In this document: positions 1-7,140 of the stretch, one piece after another
Position numbering within the stretch: the stretch's first letter is position 1
Layout: each line of letters begins with the position of its first letter
Source of the DNA: an uncultured Clostridia bacterium
GTDB lineage: Bacteria; Bacillota; Clostridia; Oscillospirales; Ruminococcaceae
Direction: 5' to 3'
DNA: 15,260 nucleotides
NCBI GenBank assembly: GCA_947427325.1
Contig: CANEHP010000032.1
Span: 1-15,260 of the forward strand
Translations under genes and position numbers: made by a program
Notes under the pieces: model-generated
Databases searched by the model: none
What the model was told of the DNA's origin: nothing
Seen by the model: the letters and a program-made list of their open reading frames with translations, nothing else

Positions 1-2
1 AA

Positions 3-47
3 GACAAGGCGGAGGACGCAGCAAGGCTGACCGATGAGGTCGCTTGA
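3..47 (+). CDS. 3' end of an upstream tail-cassette gene (partial, uncertain)
   Basis: Reading from base 3, an open frame gives DKAEDAARLTDEVA followed by a TGA stop at 45-47. The other two plus frames stop earlier, at 28-30 and 35-37. In PBSX-type cassettes the gene before the tail hub is a LysM-like tail protein or the tape-measure protein, so this may be its C-terminus. The 14 residues carry no recognisable motif. The stop codon lies inside a nested hairpin (36-80). Coding status is uncertain because the rest of the gene is outside the window. Confidence 0.3.
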   Translation, partial: DKAEDAARLTDEVA

Positions 48-80
48 TTGGCGGCATCCGTGCCGCCTTTTGGCGACCTC
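36..80 (+). terminator. nested GC-rich hairpin, possible terminator or structured mRNA
   Basis: The inner stem GGCGGCA (50-56) pairs with TGCCGCC (61-67) around a TCCG loop and is followed by TTTT. An outer stem GAGGTCGC (36-43) pairs perfectly with GCGACCTC (73-80), enclosing the inner one. The preceding gene's putative stop codon sits in the side bulge at 45-47. The short T-run followed by GG makes a weak classical terminator. The outer stem suggests a structured RNA or a repeat instead. Confidence 0.45.
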
Positions 81-115
81 CCGCCAACATCCTGTTGACG
101 CCTTGCAAGGACGAC

Positions 116-205
116 AACGCAGTATTGCGAAAATCAGACCGCAAAGATTGTTTATTTTTAGACGAGAATTAGTATAAGGAGATCTTGTACGGTGCCGCTT
201 TAAAA
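116..205 (+). repeat. degenerate small inverted-repeat element, copy 1
   Basis: The right end, TTGTACGGTGCCGCTTTAA (185-203), matches the right arm of the perfect palindrome at 11594-11615 except for a few transitions. The left end has GCAGTATTG (119-127), identical to nine bases near the left end of the copy at 6981-7125. The two ends of this copy pair poorly with each other, so its left limit is tentative. The right end stops five bases before the GGGAGA ribosome binding site of the tail-hub gene. Confidence 0.45.
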
Positions 206-218
206 ATGGGAGAAATTT

Positions 219-1178
219 ATGAATACAGAGCTTTTAATATCCGGCGCTGACGGTAAAAGCGCATTTATGCCCCTTGTGGAAAAAATAGAGTGGGTGACGG
301 AAGTAAGCGGCTCTCCGGGAAAGCTTATATGCAGCGTTTTATGGGATAAGAGCCTTGAAATATCCGAGGGCGTTCCCGTCAGAGTTAAGGTTGACGGGAA
401 AAATGTTTTTTTCGGCTATGTTTTCAGCGCCGAAAAAAGCGTTAACGGAACGGTTCGCCTTGTTTGCTATGATCAGATAAGGTATCTTTTAAATAAGGAT
501 ACATATATTTACGAAAGCAAAACGGCTTCTCAGCTTGTACGCCTTATTGCGGAGGACTTTTCTTTAAAAACCGGAACTGTGGAGGACAGCGGATATGTTA
601 TTCCTTACAGAATTGAAGAAAATTCAACTCTGCTGGATATGATAGAAAACGCTCTTTCTCTTACCTATCGGAACAGCGGTAAAAGATTTGTTCTCTTTGA
701 CGATTTCGGCGCGGTTTCCCTTAAAAGCGTCAGCTCTATGTACGGAGATAACAAGTGTCTGCTTTTAGACGGACAATCGGCGGAAGAGCTTATTTATTCC
801 TCCTCTGTGGACCGGGGGGCTTACAATACCGTAAAGCTTTTTTACAACGACAGGAAAAGCGGTAAAAGAGATATTTATACCGCACAGAGCAGGGAAAATG
901 TTCAAAAATGGGGTGTTTTGCAGTATACGGAAAGCTTAAAGGCCGGGGAAAACGGACAGGTCAAGGCAGAGGAAATGCTAAAGCTGTATAACAGGAAAAA
1001 ATTTAAGGTGACGGTTAAGAACGCTTTTGGTGATTTATGCTTCAGGGCGGGCTGTATCGGTGCAATTTCTCTTGACAGCCGGGGTGTAAATAAAACCGCT
1101 TTTATGCTTGCCGAAAGGGTGGTTCATAGGTTTTCGGGCGACAGACATTTTATGGATTTGACTTTAACGGAGCTGTAG
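219..1178 (+). CDS. xkdQ: tail hub protein, XkdQ/YqbQ-like
   Basis: This is probably the hub protein that sits at the end of the tail tube and anchors the baseplate, related to the XkdQ/YqbQ group of PBSX-type phages (gp27/gpD-like role). At 319 residues it is close to the length of Bacillus XkdQ. The N-terminal part (about residues 20-85) has the alternating strand pattern of the hub's first beta domain, with GVPVRVKVDGKNVFFGYVF as a typical stretch. Residues about 100-200 form the middle domain. Start choice: the ATG at 219 has GGGAGA five bases upstream. It is the first of a co-directional run with XkdR-, XkdS-, XkdT- and XkdU-like genes, and this order supports the call more strongly than any single motif. 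A 171-base gap containing a hairpin and a repeat precedes it, which is unusual inside a late operon. Confidence 0.8.
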   Translation: MNTELLISGADGKSAFMPLVEKIEWVTEVSGSPGKLICSVLWDKSLEISEGVPVRVKVDGKNVFFGYVFSAEKSVNGTVRLVCYDQIRYLLNKDTYIYESKTASQLVRLIAEDFSLKTGTVEDSGYVIPYRIEENSTLLDMIENALSLTYRNSGKRFVLFDDFGAVSLKSVSSMYGDNKCLLLDGQSAEELIYSSSVDRGAYNTVKLFYNDRKSGKRDIYTAQSRENVQKWGVLQYTESLKAGENGQVKAEEMLKLYNRKKFKVTVKNAFGDLCFRAGCIGAISLDSRGVNKTAFMLAERVVHRFSGDRHFMDLTLTEL

Positions 1179-1236
1179 GCAGGCTTGCTTGGCGCAGGGG
1201 TTAATTGAGGGAGCAATATGTAAGGGGGGATTGTAA

Positions 1237-1815
1237 TTGAGCGACGCAGCGGAGCTTGTAAGACTTATAAAAAGGGCTGCCGTTGAGGCGGTGGAGGCGG
1301 AAAAGCCTGCGGCGGTTTGTTTCGGCAGAGTGGTAAGCACTGCGCCTTTGAAAATATCGGTGGAGCAAAGGCTTACACTGGGAGAAAACCAGCTGATTTT
1401 AACCGAGGCGGTGAAAAATCATTATGCAGACGTTTATTTCAGCGGCTTTACAAATACGGACGCCTTTATGAACGCCGCTCACAGTCATATTATAAGTAAG
1501 GCTGAGGGCGGCGGGGAAGGCGGAAGCCAATCCGATGCGGCTTTGGGAAATCGTGAGGATATCTCGGAAAACCGTGAGGATATCTTGGGAAATCGTGAGG
1601 GCGGTTCGGAGAATGAACATGAGGAGCTTACCTGTGACGGCGGTAATCTTGATACAAGGCACAGACACGGTTTTTCGGGCAGAAAAAGGATTATGATATA
1701 TAACGGATTAAGGGAAGGGGAAAAGGTGATTTTACTGAGAGCTGAGGGCGGGCAAAGATTTATTGTTATTGACAGGCTTTGCGACGTTGCAACGGAGGGG
1801 GAATGGGTTGAATGA
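1237..1815 (+). CDS. xkdR: DUF2577 baseplate-associated protein, XkdR-like
   Basis: This small conserved tail-cassette protein lies between the hub and the gp25-like protein in PBSX-type phages. Its exact structural role is not known to me. Residues 1-65 give the DUF2577 N-terminal part, including an AVCFGRVVSTAPLKISVEQR segment. Residues about 140-190 give the usual C-terminal strand run (HRHGF then EGEKVILLRAEGGQRFIVID). Between them, about residues 88-135, is a Gly/Glu/Asn-rich insert with a seven-residue tandem repeat, so at 192 residues the protein is longer than most family members (often 100-140, from memory). The start is TTG at 1237, preceded by a GGGGGGA ribosome binding site. The stop overlaps the next start in an ATGA arrangement, which indicates translational coupling. 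Confidence 0.8.
   Translation: MSDAAELVRLIKRAAVEAVEAEKPAAVCFGRVVSTAPLKISVEQRLTLGENQLILTEAVKNHYADVYFSGFTNTDAFMNAAHSHIISKAEGGGEGGSQSDAALGNREDISENREDILGNREGGSENEHEELTCDGGNLDTRHRHGFSGRKRIMIYNGLREGEKVILLRAEGGQRFIVIDRLCDVATEGEWVE
1543..1626 (+). repeat. 21-bp tandem repeat inside the DUF2577 gene
   Basis: Four 21-bp units encode LGNREDI, SENREDI, LGNREGG and SENEHEE (residues 103-130 of the XkdR-like protein). The first three share the CGTGAGG core with few differences and the fourth is diverged. The period is a multiple of three, so copy-number change would keep the frame. The repeat lies in the linker between the two conserved halves of the protein. Confidence 0.85.
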
Positions 1816-2222
1816 TACCTTTTTTAAACGGCGAAAACGGTGAATTTGGAGCATTGAATATTGAAGAAGCTCCTTCTTTAACCTATAAAATGGATAATGA
1901 ACAGAAAACAATAGCGGGCAGAGCGGAAGGGCTTGAATCGGTTAAGCAGGCGGTGTACAAGATTTTACAGACCGAACGGTATGAATATCCCGTTTATTCG
2001 GGCGATTACGGCATTGAGCTTAAGGACCTGTACGGGCAGCCCGTATCCTATGTTTGTCCCGAGCTGGAGCGCAGAATTACCGAGGCGCTTTTATGCGACG
2101 GCAGAATAGAGGGCGTGGAAAATTTCCTTTTTGACACTTCAAAAAAGGGCGTTGTGGGAGTCAGCTTTACTGTTGTTACCGTTTTCGGTGAAATACAATC
2201 TGAAAAGGAGGTAATTGTTTAA
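1812..2222 (+). CDS. xkdS: DUF2634 baseplate wedge protein, XkdS/gp25-like
   Basis: This is a baseplate wedge subunit of the gp25/XkdS type. In contractile tails this small protein helps link the baseplate to the sheath. At 136 residues it matches the family size. The conserved block runs from about residue 33: an AGRAEGLESVKQAVYKIL helix, then RYEYPVYSGDYGIEL (residues 56-70), the characteristic aromatic/Gly pattern, then LYGQP. The ATG at 1812 overlaps the previous stop by four bases, and a GGAGGGGG sequence lies about ten bases upstream. The TAA stop shares one base with the next ATG, so expression is probably coupled to both neighbours. Confidence 0.85.
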   Translation: MIPFLNGENGEFGALNIEEAPSLTYKMDNEQKTIAGRAEGLESVKQAVYKILQTERYEYPVYSGDYGIELKDLYGQPVSYVCPELERRITEALLCDGRIEGVENFLFDTSKKGVVGVSFTVVTVFGEIQSEKEVIV

Positions 2223-3427
2223 TGTATGAAGAAATAAGCGCAGAAGGCATATTAAACCGTATGCTTTCAAGAGTTTCGGACAAGCTTGACAAAAGGGAAG
2301 GCTCGGTAATTGCCGATTCCCTTTCTCCTGCCGCTTTGGAGCTTACGGCGCTGTATATTGAGCTGGAGAGAGTGATCAGGGAGAGCTTTGGAGATACTGC
2401 GTCAAGAGAGTTTCTCATACTTCGCTGCAAGGAAAGGGGGATTTCTCCCTATCCTGCGGAAAAAGCCGCCGCAAGGGGTGTGTTTACTCCCAAAACCGTT
2501 GATGTTACAGGCAAAAGGTTCAGTATCGGGGAAGTAAATTTTATTGCGGTTAAAAAAATTGACGACGGCGCATACCTTTTGGAATGCGAAGCCGCCGGGA
2601 AAATCGGCAACCGTTTTTTTGGGGCTATGATTCCCATTGATTACGTAGAGGGACTTGAAAGGGCGGAGCTTACCGAGATACTTATCCCCGGCGAAGATGA
2701 AGAGGATACCGAGGATTTGAGAAAAAGATATTTTGCTTCCTTTGAGGAAAAGGCCTTCGGCGGAAATGTAAGCGACTATTTAGGCAAAATCGGCGGGATT
2801 GCGGGAGTTGGAGGCGTAAAGGTTACAAGCTGTTGGAACAAAGATATTAAGCCTGCGGAAATGATTCCAAATTCCGATACGGATACCTGGGTTAAATCCG
2901 TTTTAAGCTCCGATCTTTCCGATAAGGTTAAGGGCTGGCTTTCGTCGGTGTACAATGCCGCAAAAAACGAAAAGCTCACCGTGGGCGGTTCGGTGCTTGT
3001 TACGGTTTTGAACTCGAATTACGATCCCCCTTCCGAGGAGCTTTTGAAAAAAATAAAGGAGGAGGTCGATCCCGCCGCCTACAGCGGAGAAGGCTTGGGC
3101 TTTGCGCCTATCGGGCATATGGTTAAGGTTCGGGGGGCTGAGGGTGTAAGCATAAATTTCAAAACAAATATAACCTTTGAAGAAGGTTACAGCTGGGAAA
3201 ATTTAAGGCAGCAGATAGAAAAAACCGCCGAAGGCTATCTTTTGGAGCTTAGAAAAAGCTGGGCGGATTTAACAGAGCTTACCGTAAGAGTCAGTCAGAT
3301 TGAAACCCGCATTTTGTCCGTTAAGGGTGTGGCGGACATTTCGTCCACTGTGGTTAACGGAATCGCCGATAATCTTGTTTTAGGAGAGTATCAGGTGCCT
3401 GTTTTCAACAGTATAAGCGTTCTTTAA
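2222..3427 (+). CDS. xkdT: baseplate J-like protein, XkdT/gp47-like
   Basis: This is the baseplate J/gp47-like protein of contractile tails, which forms the periphery of the baseplate and triggers sheath contraction. The family signature is visible: an acidic EDEEDTEDLRKRYF stretch near residue 160, followed by AFGGNVSDYLGKIGGIAGVGG near residues 178-198. The C-terminal segment has GVADISSTVVNGIADN, the usual paired-strand ending. At 401 residues it is somewhat longer than Bacillus XkdT. About residues 205-260 hold a Trp/Lys/Asp-rich stretch that I do not recognise from shorter homologues. The start at 2222 has AAAAGGAGGT nine bases upstream, and a twelve-base gap separates it from the next gene. 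Confidence 0.9.
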   Translation: MYEEISAEGILNRMLSRVSDKLDKREGSVIADSLSPAALELTALYIELERVIRESFGDTASREFLILRCKERGISPYPAEKAAARGVFTPKTVDVTGKRFSIGEVNFIAVKKIDDGAYLLECEAAGKIGNRFFGAMIPIDYVEGLERAELTEILIPGEDEEDTEDLRKRYFASFEEKAFGGNVSDYLGKIGGIAGVGGVKVTSCWNKDIKPAEMIPNSDTDTWVKSVLSSDLSDKVKGWLSSVYNAAKNEKLTVGGSVLVTVLNSNYDPPSEELLKKIKEEVDPAAYSGEGLGFAPIGHMVKVRGAEGVSINFKTNITFEEGYSWENLRQQIEKTAEGYLLELRKSWADLTELTVRVSQIETRILSVKGVADISSTVVNGIADNLVLGEYQVPVFNSISVL

Positions 3428-3439
3428 AGGGGTGGGCAG

Positions 3440-3988
3440 ATGAAAAGCAATGTAGATTTAACAGCATATTTACCGCCGTTTTTAACAAGGTATGGCGAGA
3501 TGAAGGAAATTATAAAGGCGGAAGAGCCGGAGTTTTCCTTACTTTGGGATAATGCCGAAAAAGCTCTCGGCAATGGGTTTATTTCTACTGCCAATGAAAA
3601 GGGAATAGCGAATTATGAGCGGCTTTTAAGCTTATTGCCCGAAAAATCCGATTCCTTGGAGCAGCGGCGGGCAAGGGTCATGAGCAAGTGGCTGGCAAAG
3701 CTGCCCTATACCCGCAAAGCGCTGATTGAAAGGCTCGGCACACTTTGCGGAGGGGATTTTTCCCTGGACTGCCGCTTTGAAGAATACACTTTAAAGGTAT
3801 TGGTTCATTTCAGGCAGTACAATGATTTTTTAGAGGTTAAAAAGCTGCTGCGGGAAATGCTTCCTGCCAATATTTATTATGTTGTATCCAACAGCGTGGG
3901 CATAGATATGGAAGGCTGCGCAAGGGTTTATTCCTCGGTGGCTTTAAGCGGTAAGCATAAAAGGATTACGGTTAATGTGAAAAGATAA
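3440..3988 (+). CDS. xkdU: DUF2313/YmfQ-like tail protein, XkdU-like
   Basis: This protein has the YmfQ/DUF2313 form, always encoded directly after baseplate J in PBSX- and Mu-like tails, and is thought to fit between baseplate and fibre. At 182 residues it is within the family range. It opens with NVDLTAYLPPFLTRYGEMKE. It then has the helix EKGIANYERLLSLLPEKSDS followed by LEQRRARVMSKW (about residues 56-86). The C-terminal half carries the FRQYNDFLEVKKLLREMLPA segment typical of the family. A GGGGTG ribosome binding site lies just before the ATG at 3440. Confidence 0.85.
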   Translation: MKSNVDLTAYLPPFLTRYGEMKEIIKAEEPEFSLLWDNAEKALGNGFISTANEKGIANYERLLSLLPEKSDSLEQRRARVMSKWLAKLPYTRKALIERLGTLCGGDFSLDCRFEEYTLKVLVHFRQYNDFLEVKKLLREMLPANIYYVVSNSVGIDMEGCARVYSSVALSGKHKRITVNVKR

Positions 3989-4013
3989 TATAATTATAGG
4001 AAAGGCGGTTTTT

Positions 4014-6233
4014 ATGGCTTGGAACGAAGCGGTTATTACGGATTTGGGATTATCCGTTTTAGCTAAAGGTATTTTAGAGGGAAGCGTTTTAATAACCTCG
4101 GCGGTGGGCGGCGAAAGCTGTTCTGCCGCTGATTTATTATCGGGGATGAGCGAAATTGCCCCTCCCGTTCATACTTTAAATCTGGCAAAGGCGGAAATTG
4201 AACAGGGCAAAGCTGTTGTAAATGTCCGAGTGCAGAATAAGGGAGTAAGGGAAAGCTTTGTAATAAGGCAAATAGGGCTGTTTTCCAAAATACGGGACAG
4301 TGCGGATTCTCCCGTTCTTACGGCGGTGATTCAGGACAAAAACGGAGAGGTTGTACCTACCGAAAAGGAAAATCCCGAATTTTTATTGGAGTTTGACCTT
4401 GTTATTCCCATTGAAAACAAAGAAAATACGGAAATTTCCGTCACTCCCAATACCTTTGCCACTCTTGGGGATCTGGAGGAGAGAGAAAGGGTTTTAAGCG
4501 GAGAGACAGAAAGGGTTGCCCACGAATTAAGGTTAGAAAAAGAGCAAAGCTCATCGCATATCTCAAACCTAAGCAATCCTCACTCTGTAACAAAGGAGCA
4601 GGTAGGACTTGCCAATGTGCCCAATGTGGCAACCAACGACCAAACTCCCGTCTATGCGAGGGCAAACACTTTAGCCGAGCTTGCAAGCGGCGAAAAGCTT
4701 TCTACGGCGTTCGGCAAGCTTTCAAAGGGAATTTTCGATTTGATTGCGCATTTGGCGGACGGCGTCAAGCATATTTCCGCCGCTGAAAGAACAAGCTGGA
4801 ACGGAAAGACAAAAACCTCCTTTTCCCGCACTCTTAACAGCGGCACTAAGATAGGCACTATCAATATTGACGGAACGGCTACGGATATTTTTTGCGAAAA
4901 AAACACAAATACAACTTACAATGATATGACAGCGGCAACCGCTTCGGCGGCGGGCAAGGCGGGGCTTGTTCCCGCACCCGCCGCAGGGGCGCAGGCAAAG
5001 TATTTAAGAGGCGACGGCACATGGCAGACGCCGCCCGATACAAATACTACCTATGGGGCGGCGACTGCAACAACGGCGGGCTTAATGAGCGCCAATGACA
5101 AGTCCAAGCTTGACGGCATAGCCGCAGGGGCAAATAAATTTACCTATACTCTTCCCGCCGCTTCAAGCACGGCAAGAGGCGGTGTGAAAATCGGATATGC
5201 CGCTAACGGCAGAAATTATCCCGTACAGCTTTCCAATGAACAGATGTACGTAAACGTGCCTTGGACGAATAACAACACCACCTATGGGGCGGCGACTGCA
5301 ACAACGGCGGGCTTAATGAGCGCCAATGACAAATCCAAGCTCGACGGCATAGCCGCAGGGGCAAATAAATTTACCTATACTCTTCCCGCCGCTTCAAGCA
5401 CGGCAAGAGGCGGTGTGAAAATCGGCTATGCCGCTAACGGCAGGAATTATCCCGTACAGCTTTCCAATGAAAAGATGTACGTAAACGTGCCTTGGACGGA
5501 TAACAACACCACCTACTCCAATATGACGGCTGCGACGGCTTCGGCGGCGGGCAGGGCGGGGCTTGTTCCTGCACCTGCCGCAGGGGCGCAGGCAAAGTAT
5601 TTAAGAGGCGACGGCACATGGCAGACGCCGCCCGATACAAATACTACCTATGGGGCGGCGACCGCAACAACGGCGGGTTTAATGAGCGCCAATGACAAGT
5701 CCAAGCTTGACGGCATTGCCGCAAGGGCTAATAAATATGTTCTGCCTGCCGCCGCAAGCGGTACAATGGGCGGCGTTAAAATCGGCTATGCCCAAAACGG
5801 CAGTAACTATGCCGTGCAGCTTTCCGAAGGGCGTATGTATGTTAACGTGCCTATATATTATCCCGTGGTTACAATATCGGTCCTCACTTCGGGAAACGTA
5901 AGCGCAATGAGTGCGGCAGCTTCCGCTTACTCCGCCGATATTGCCGCCACACCCACTGCAAAAAAGGTTTCGGCTGTAATACCGTATCCTTCCAATTATA
6001 CCTTTGCTGTTATAGAAGTCTGGTATAAAACCAAAAACTCAACGGCTTCCGTCATTACAAACATAGCCGGTCAGTATGATTGTATATCCATATCCAAATC
6101 AAGCTCGGCGCAAACATCATCGTTAGAGTTAATTGTAGATACCATCGCCTGCAGTATGGAGGCAAGCGGAAAAATCACTTTAAGCTGCACAACAGCCAAC
6201 GTTATTAAAAGTAAAGTAACCTGGTATAAGTAG
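4014..6233 (+). CDS. tail fibre protein with DUF3751-like N-terminus and ABBAB repeats
   Basis: This is the receptor-recognising tail fibre. Residues 1 to about 150 resemble the phage tail-collar/DUF3751 N-terminal domain that joins the fibre to the baseplate; a FVIRQIGLFSKI core is visible. Residues 185-210 hold the NPHSVTKEQVGLANVPNV motif common in fibre shafts. Residues 301-617 form an A-B-B-A-B' array of 45-residue A units (with YLRGDGTWQTPPDTNT) and 77-residue B units (with AGLMSANDKSKLDGIAAG). Residues about 617-739 form a unique Ser/Thr-rich C-terminal domain, probably the receptor-binding tip. The ATG at 4014 has GGAAAGGCGG upstream. It follows the XkdU-like gene, the normal fibre position. 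No chaperone gene follows directly. The ligand cannot be deduced. Confidence 0.88.
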   Translation: MAWNEAVITDLGLSVLAKGILEGSVLITSAVGGESCSAADLLSGMSEIAPPVHTLNLAKAEIEQGKAVVNVRVQNKGVRESFVIRQIGLFSKIRDSADSPVLTAVIQDKNGEVVPTEKENPEFLLEFDLVIPIENKENTEISVTPNTFATLGDLEERERVLSGETERVAHELRLEKEQSSSHISNLSNPHSVTKEQVGLANVPNVATNDQTPVYARANTLAELASGEKLSTAFGKLSKGIFDLIAHLADGVKHISAAERTSWNGKTKTSFSRTLNSGTKIGTINIDGTATDIFCEKNTNTTYNDMTAATASAAGKAGLVPAPAAGAQAKYLRGDGTWQTPPDTNTTYGAATATTAGLMSANDKSKLDGIAAGANKFTYTLPAASSTARGGVKIGYAANGRNYPVQLSNEQMYVNVPWTNNNTTYGAATATTAGLMSANDKSKLDGIAAGANKFTYTLPAASSTARGGVKIGYAANGRNYPVQLSNEKMYVNVPWTDNNTTYSNMTAATASAAGRAGLVPAPAAGAQAKYLRGDGTWQTPPDTNTTYGAATATTAGLMSANDKSKLDGIAARANKYVLPAAASGTMGGVKIGYAQNGSNYAVQLSEGRMYVNVPIYYPVVTISVLTSGNVSAMSAAASAYSADIAATPTAKKVSAVIPYPSNYTFAVIEVWYKTKNSTASVITNIAGQYDCISISKSSSAQTSSLELIVDTIACSMEASGKITLSCTTANVIKSKVTWYK
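4914..5864 (+). repeat. ABBAB' tandem/mosaic repeat in the tail-fibre gene
   Basis: Unit A (135 bp) occupies 4914-5048 and 5511-5645. Unit B (231 bp) occupies 5049-5279 and 5280-5510, and a shorter diverged B' runs 5646 to about 5864. By eye the two adjacent B units differ at only about six positions. The two A units are identical over their second half. All units begin with an ACNTAC/ACCTAT-type junction encoding T-Y after an N-T, so recombination between any junctions keeps the frame. Confidence 0.92.
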
Positions 6234-6272
6234 CGGCTTAATACAGGCTCAAAAAGAAAGGAGGGCGAGTAA

Positions 6273-6581
6273 ATGGATACACCGATTTCAAGAGCGGAAC
6301 ACGAGGAATTTCGCAAGCGTATCGAGGAGGGCGACAACAGGCAGAACAGGCGAATTGACGAGCTTGAAGAAAATGTCAGGCAGATAAGCTCAATGGTTTC
6401 CTCTATCGAGAAGCTGGCGGTAAATATGGAAAATATGGCTAAGGAACAGGAAAGGCAGGGCAAGCGGCTTGAAACGCTTGAAAAGCGTGACGGCGACAAG
6501 TGGCGAAAAGCCGTTGAAGCCGTAATTACCGCCGTTATAAGCGGTGCGGCGGGTTTTATGCTGGCTCACTTGGGATTATAA
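6273..6581 (+). CDS. xhlA: XhlA-like haemolysin/lysis accessory protein
   Basis: This membrane-associated lysis protein is of the XhlA type, which in PBSX works with the holin and the wall hydrolase. At 102 residues it consists of a long charged helix (about residues 6-78) rich in Glu/Arg/Lys with coiled-coil spacing, followed by one C-terminal membrane segment (about residues 81-101: AVEAVITAVISGAAGFMLA). This coiled coil plus single C-terminal anchor is the family architecture. A GGAGGG ribosome binding site lies before the ATG at 6273. The holin and lysozyme genes follow, completing a lysis module. Confidence 0.8.
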   Translation: MDTPISRAEHEEFRKRIEEGDNRQNRRIDELEENVRQISSMVSSIEKLAVNMENMAKEQERQGKRLETLEKRDGDKWRKAVEAVITAVISGAAGFMLAHLGL

Positions 6582-6726
6582 CCGGTAAGAGAGATCTGCG
6601 ACAGGTTCCGTGCCTTATTCTGGATAATGTTATTATGACGCCGGCAGGCACTGCCGCATATATTGTACAGAGGGCTTGGCGGAGAGGGCTGACAGTTAAA
6701 ATGACGATATGAAAGGAGATAAGTAT

Positions 6727-6945
6727 ATGAAAATCGATTGGAAGCGCAAGCTGACAAGCAGAAAGCTTTGGGTGGCGATAGCGGGACTTGTGACAGGTCT
6801 TGTGATTGCCTTAGGTGAAAGCGAGGAGGCTGCGCAGAATGTGGGCGGCTGTATTATGTCAGCGGCAAGCGTTGTTGCATATATTGTAGGTGAGGGATTG
6901 GCAGACAGTGCCAATACAAATACCTCTAAAGAAAATCAAGAATAA
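6727..6945 (+). CDS. phage holin
   Basis: This is a small holin, 72 residues, which would open the cytoplasmic membrane and control lysozyme access to the wall. It starts with a basic segment (MKIDWKRKLTSRKLW). It has one clear hydrophobic helix (about residues 15-29, VAIAGLVTGLVIALG) and a second (about residues 40-56, GCIMSAASVVAYIVGEG), and ends in a polar tail. I chose the ATG at 6727 rather than the in-frame ATG at 6709 because AAAGGAG lies eight bases before 6727 and would itself fall inside the longer frame. It lies between the XhlA-like gene and the lysozyme. The 145 bases before it hold no convincing gene, only a short hairpin at 6642-6656. Confidence 0.8.
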   Translation: MKIDWKRKLTSRKLWVAIAGLVTGLVIALGESEEAAQNVGGCIMSAASVVAYIVGEGLADSANTNTSKENQE

Positions 6946-6980
6946 TTTTAAATTTACAGAATAAAGTATAGGGACAACAT

Positions 6981-7125
6981 TTAAGGCAGTATTGTACCAA
7001 TTATTGCCATTTTACTCGTCAGCCGTATTTTTATCCAAATGCAAAATTTAGAGCGTGTTCACATAAAGCTCAGCACGCATCTTTTCGGCAAAGGAGTAAA
7101 CCGTTAATTGTGCAGTGCTGACTTA
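6981..7125 (+). repeat. small inverted-repeat (MITE-like) element, copy 2
   Basis: The left end TAAGGCAGTATTGTAC (6982-6997) is the inverted complement of the right end, around 7106-7125 (ATTGTGCAGTGCTGACTTA). Apart from one transversion and a one-base indel, the differences between the ends are transitions. The pairing resumes further in: TTTTACTC near 7008-7017 against GAGTAAA near 7095-7101. The interior has a GCGTG/CACGC stem. The right end runs straight into the AGGAAAGGG ribosome binding site (7125-7133) of the lysozyme. No open frame of note lies inside. Confidence 0.65.
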
Positions 7126-7140
7126 GGAAAGGGCATAACT

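Noticed and set aside
1399..1668. Minus-strand frames inside the tail genes
   Set aside because: They overlap well-supported + strand genes, have no ribosome binding sites and show no family resemblance.
6635..6712. 25-codon frame between the XhlA-like gene and the holin
   Set aside because: There is no ribosome binding site, it contains a hairpin (6642-6656), and the composition is not protein-like enough to call.
7108..7140. Earlier TTG start for the lysozyme
   Set aside because: The 11 extra residues lie largely in the end of a repeat element. The ATG at 7141 has its own AGGAAAGGG site at normal spacing and gives the standard GH25 N-terminus.
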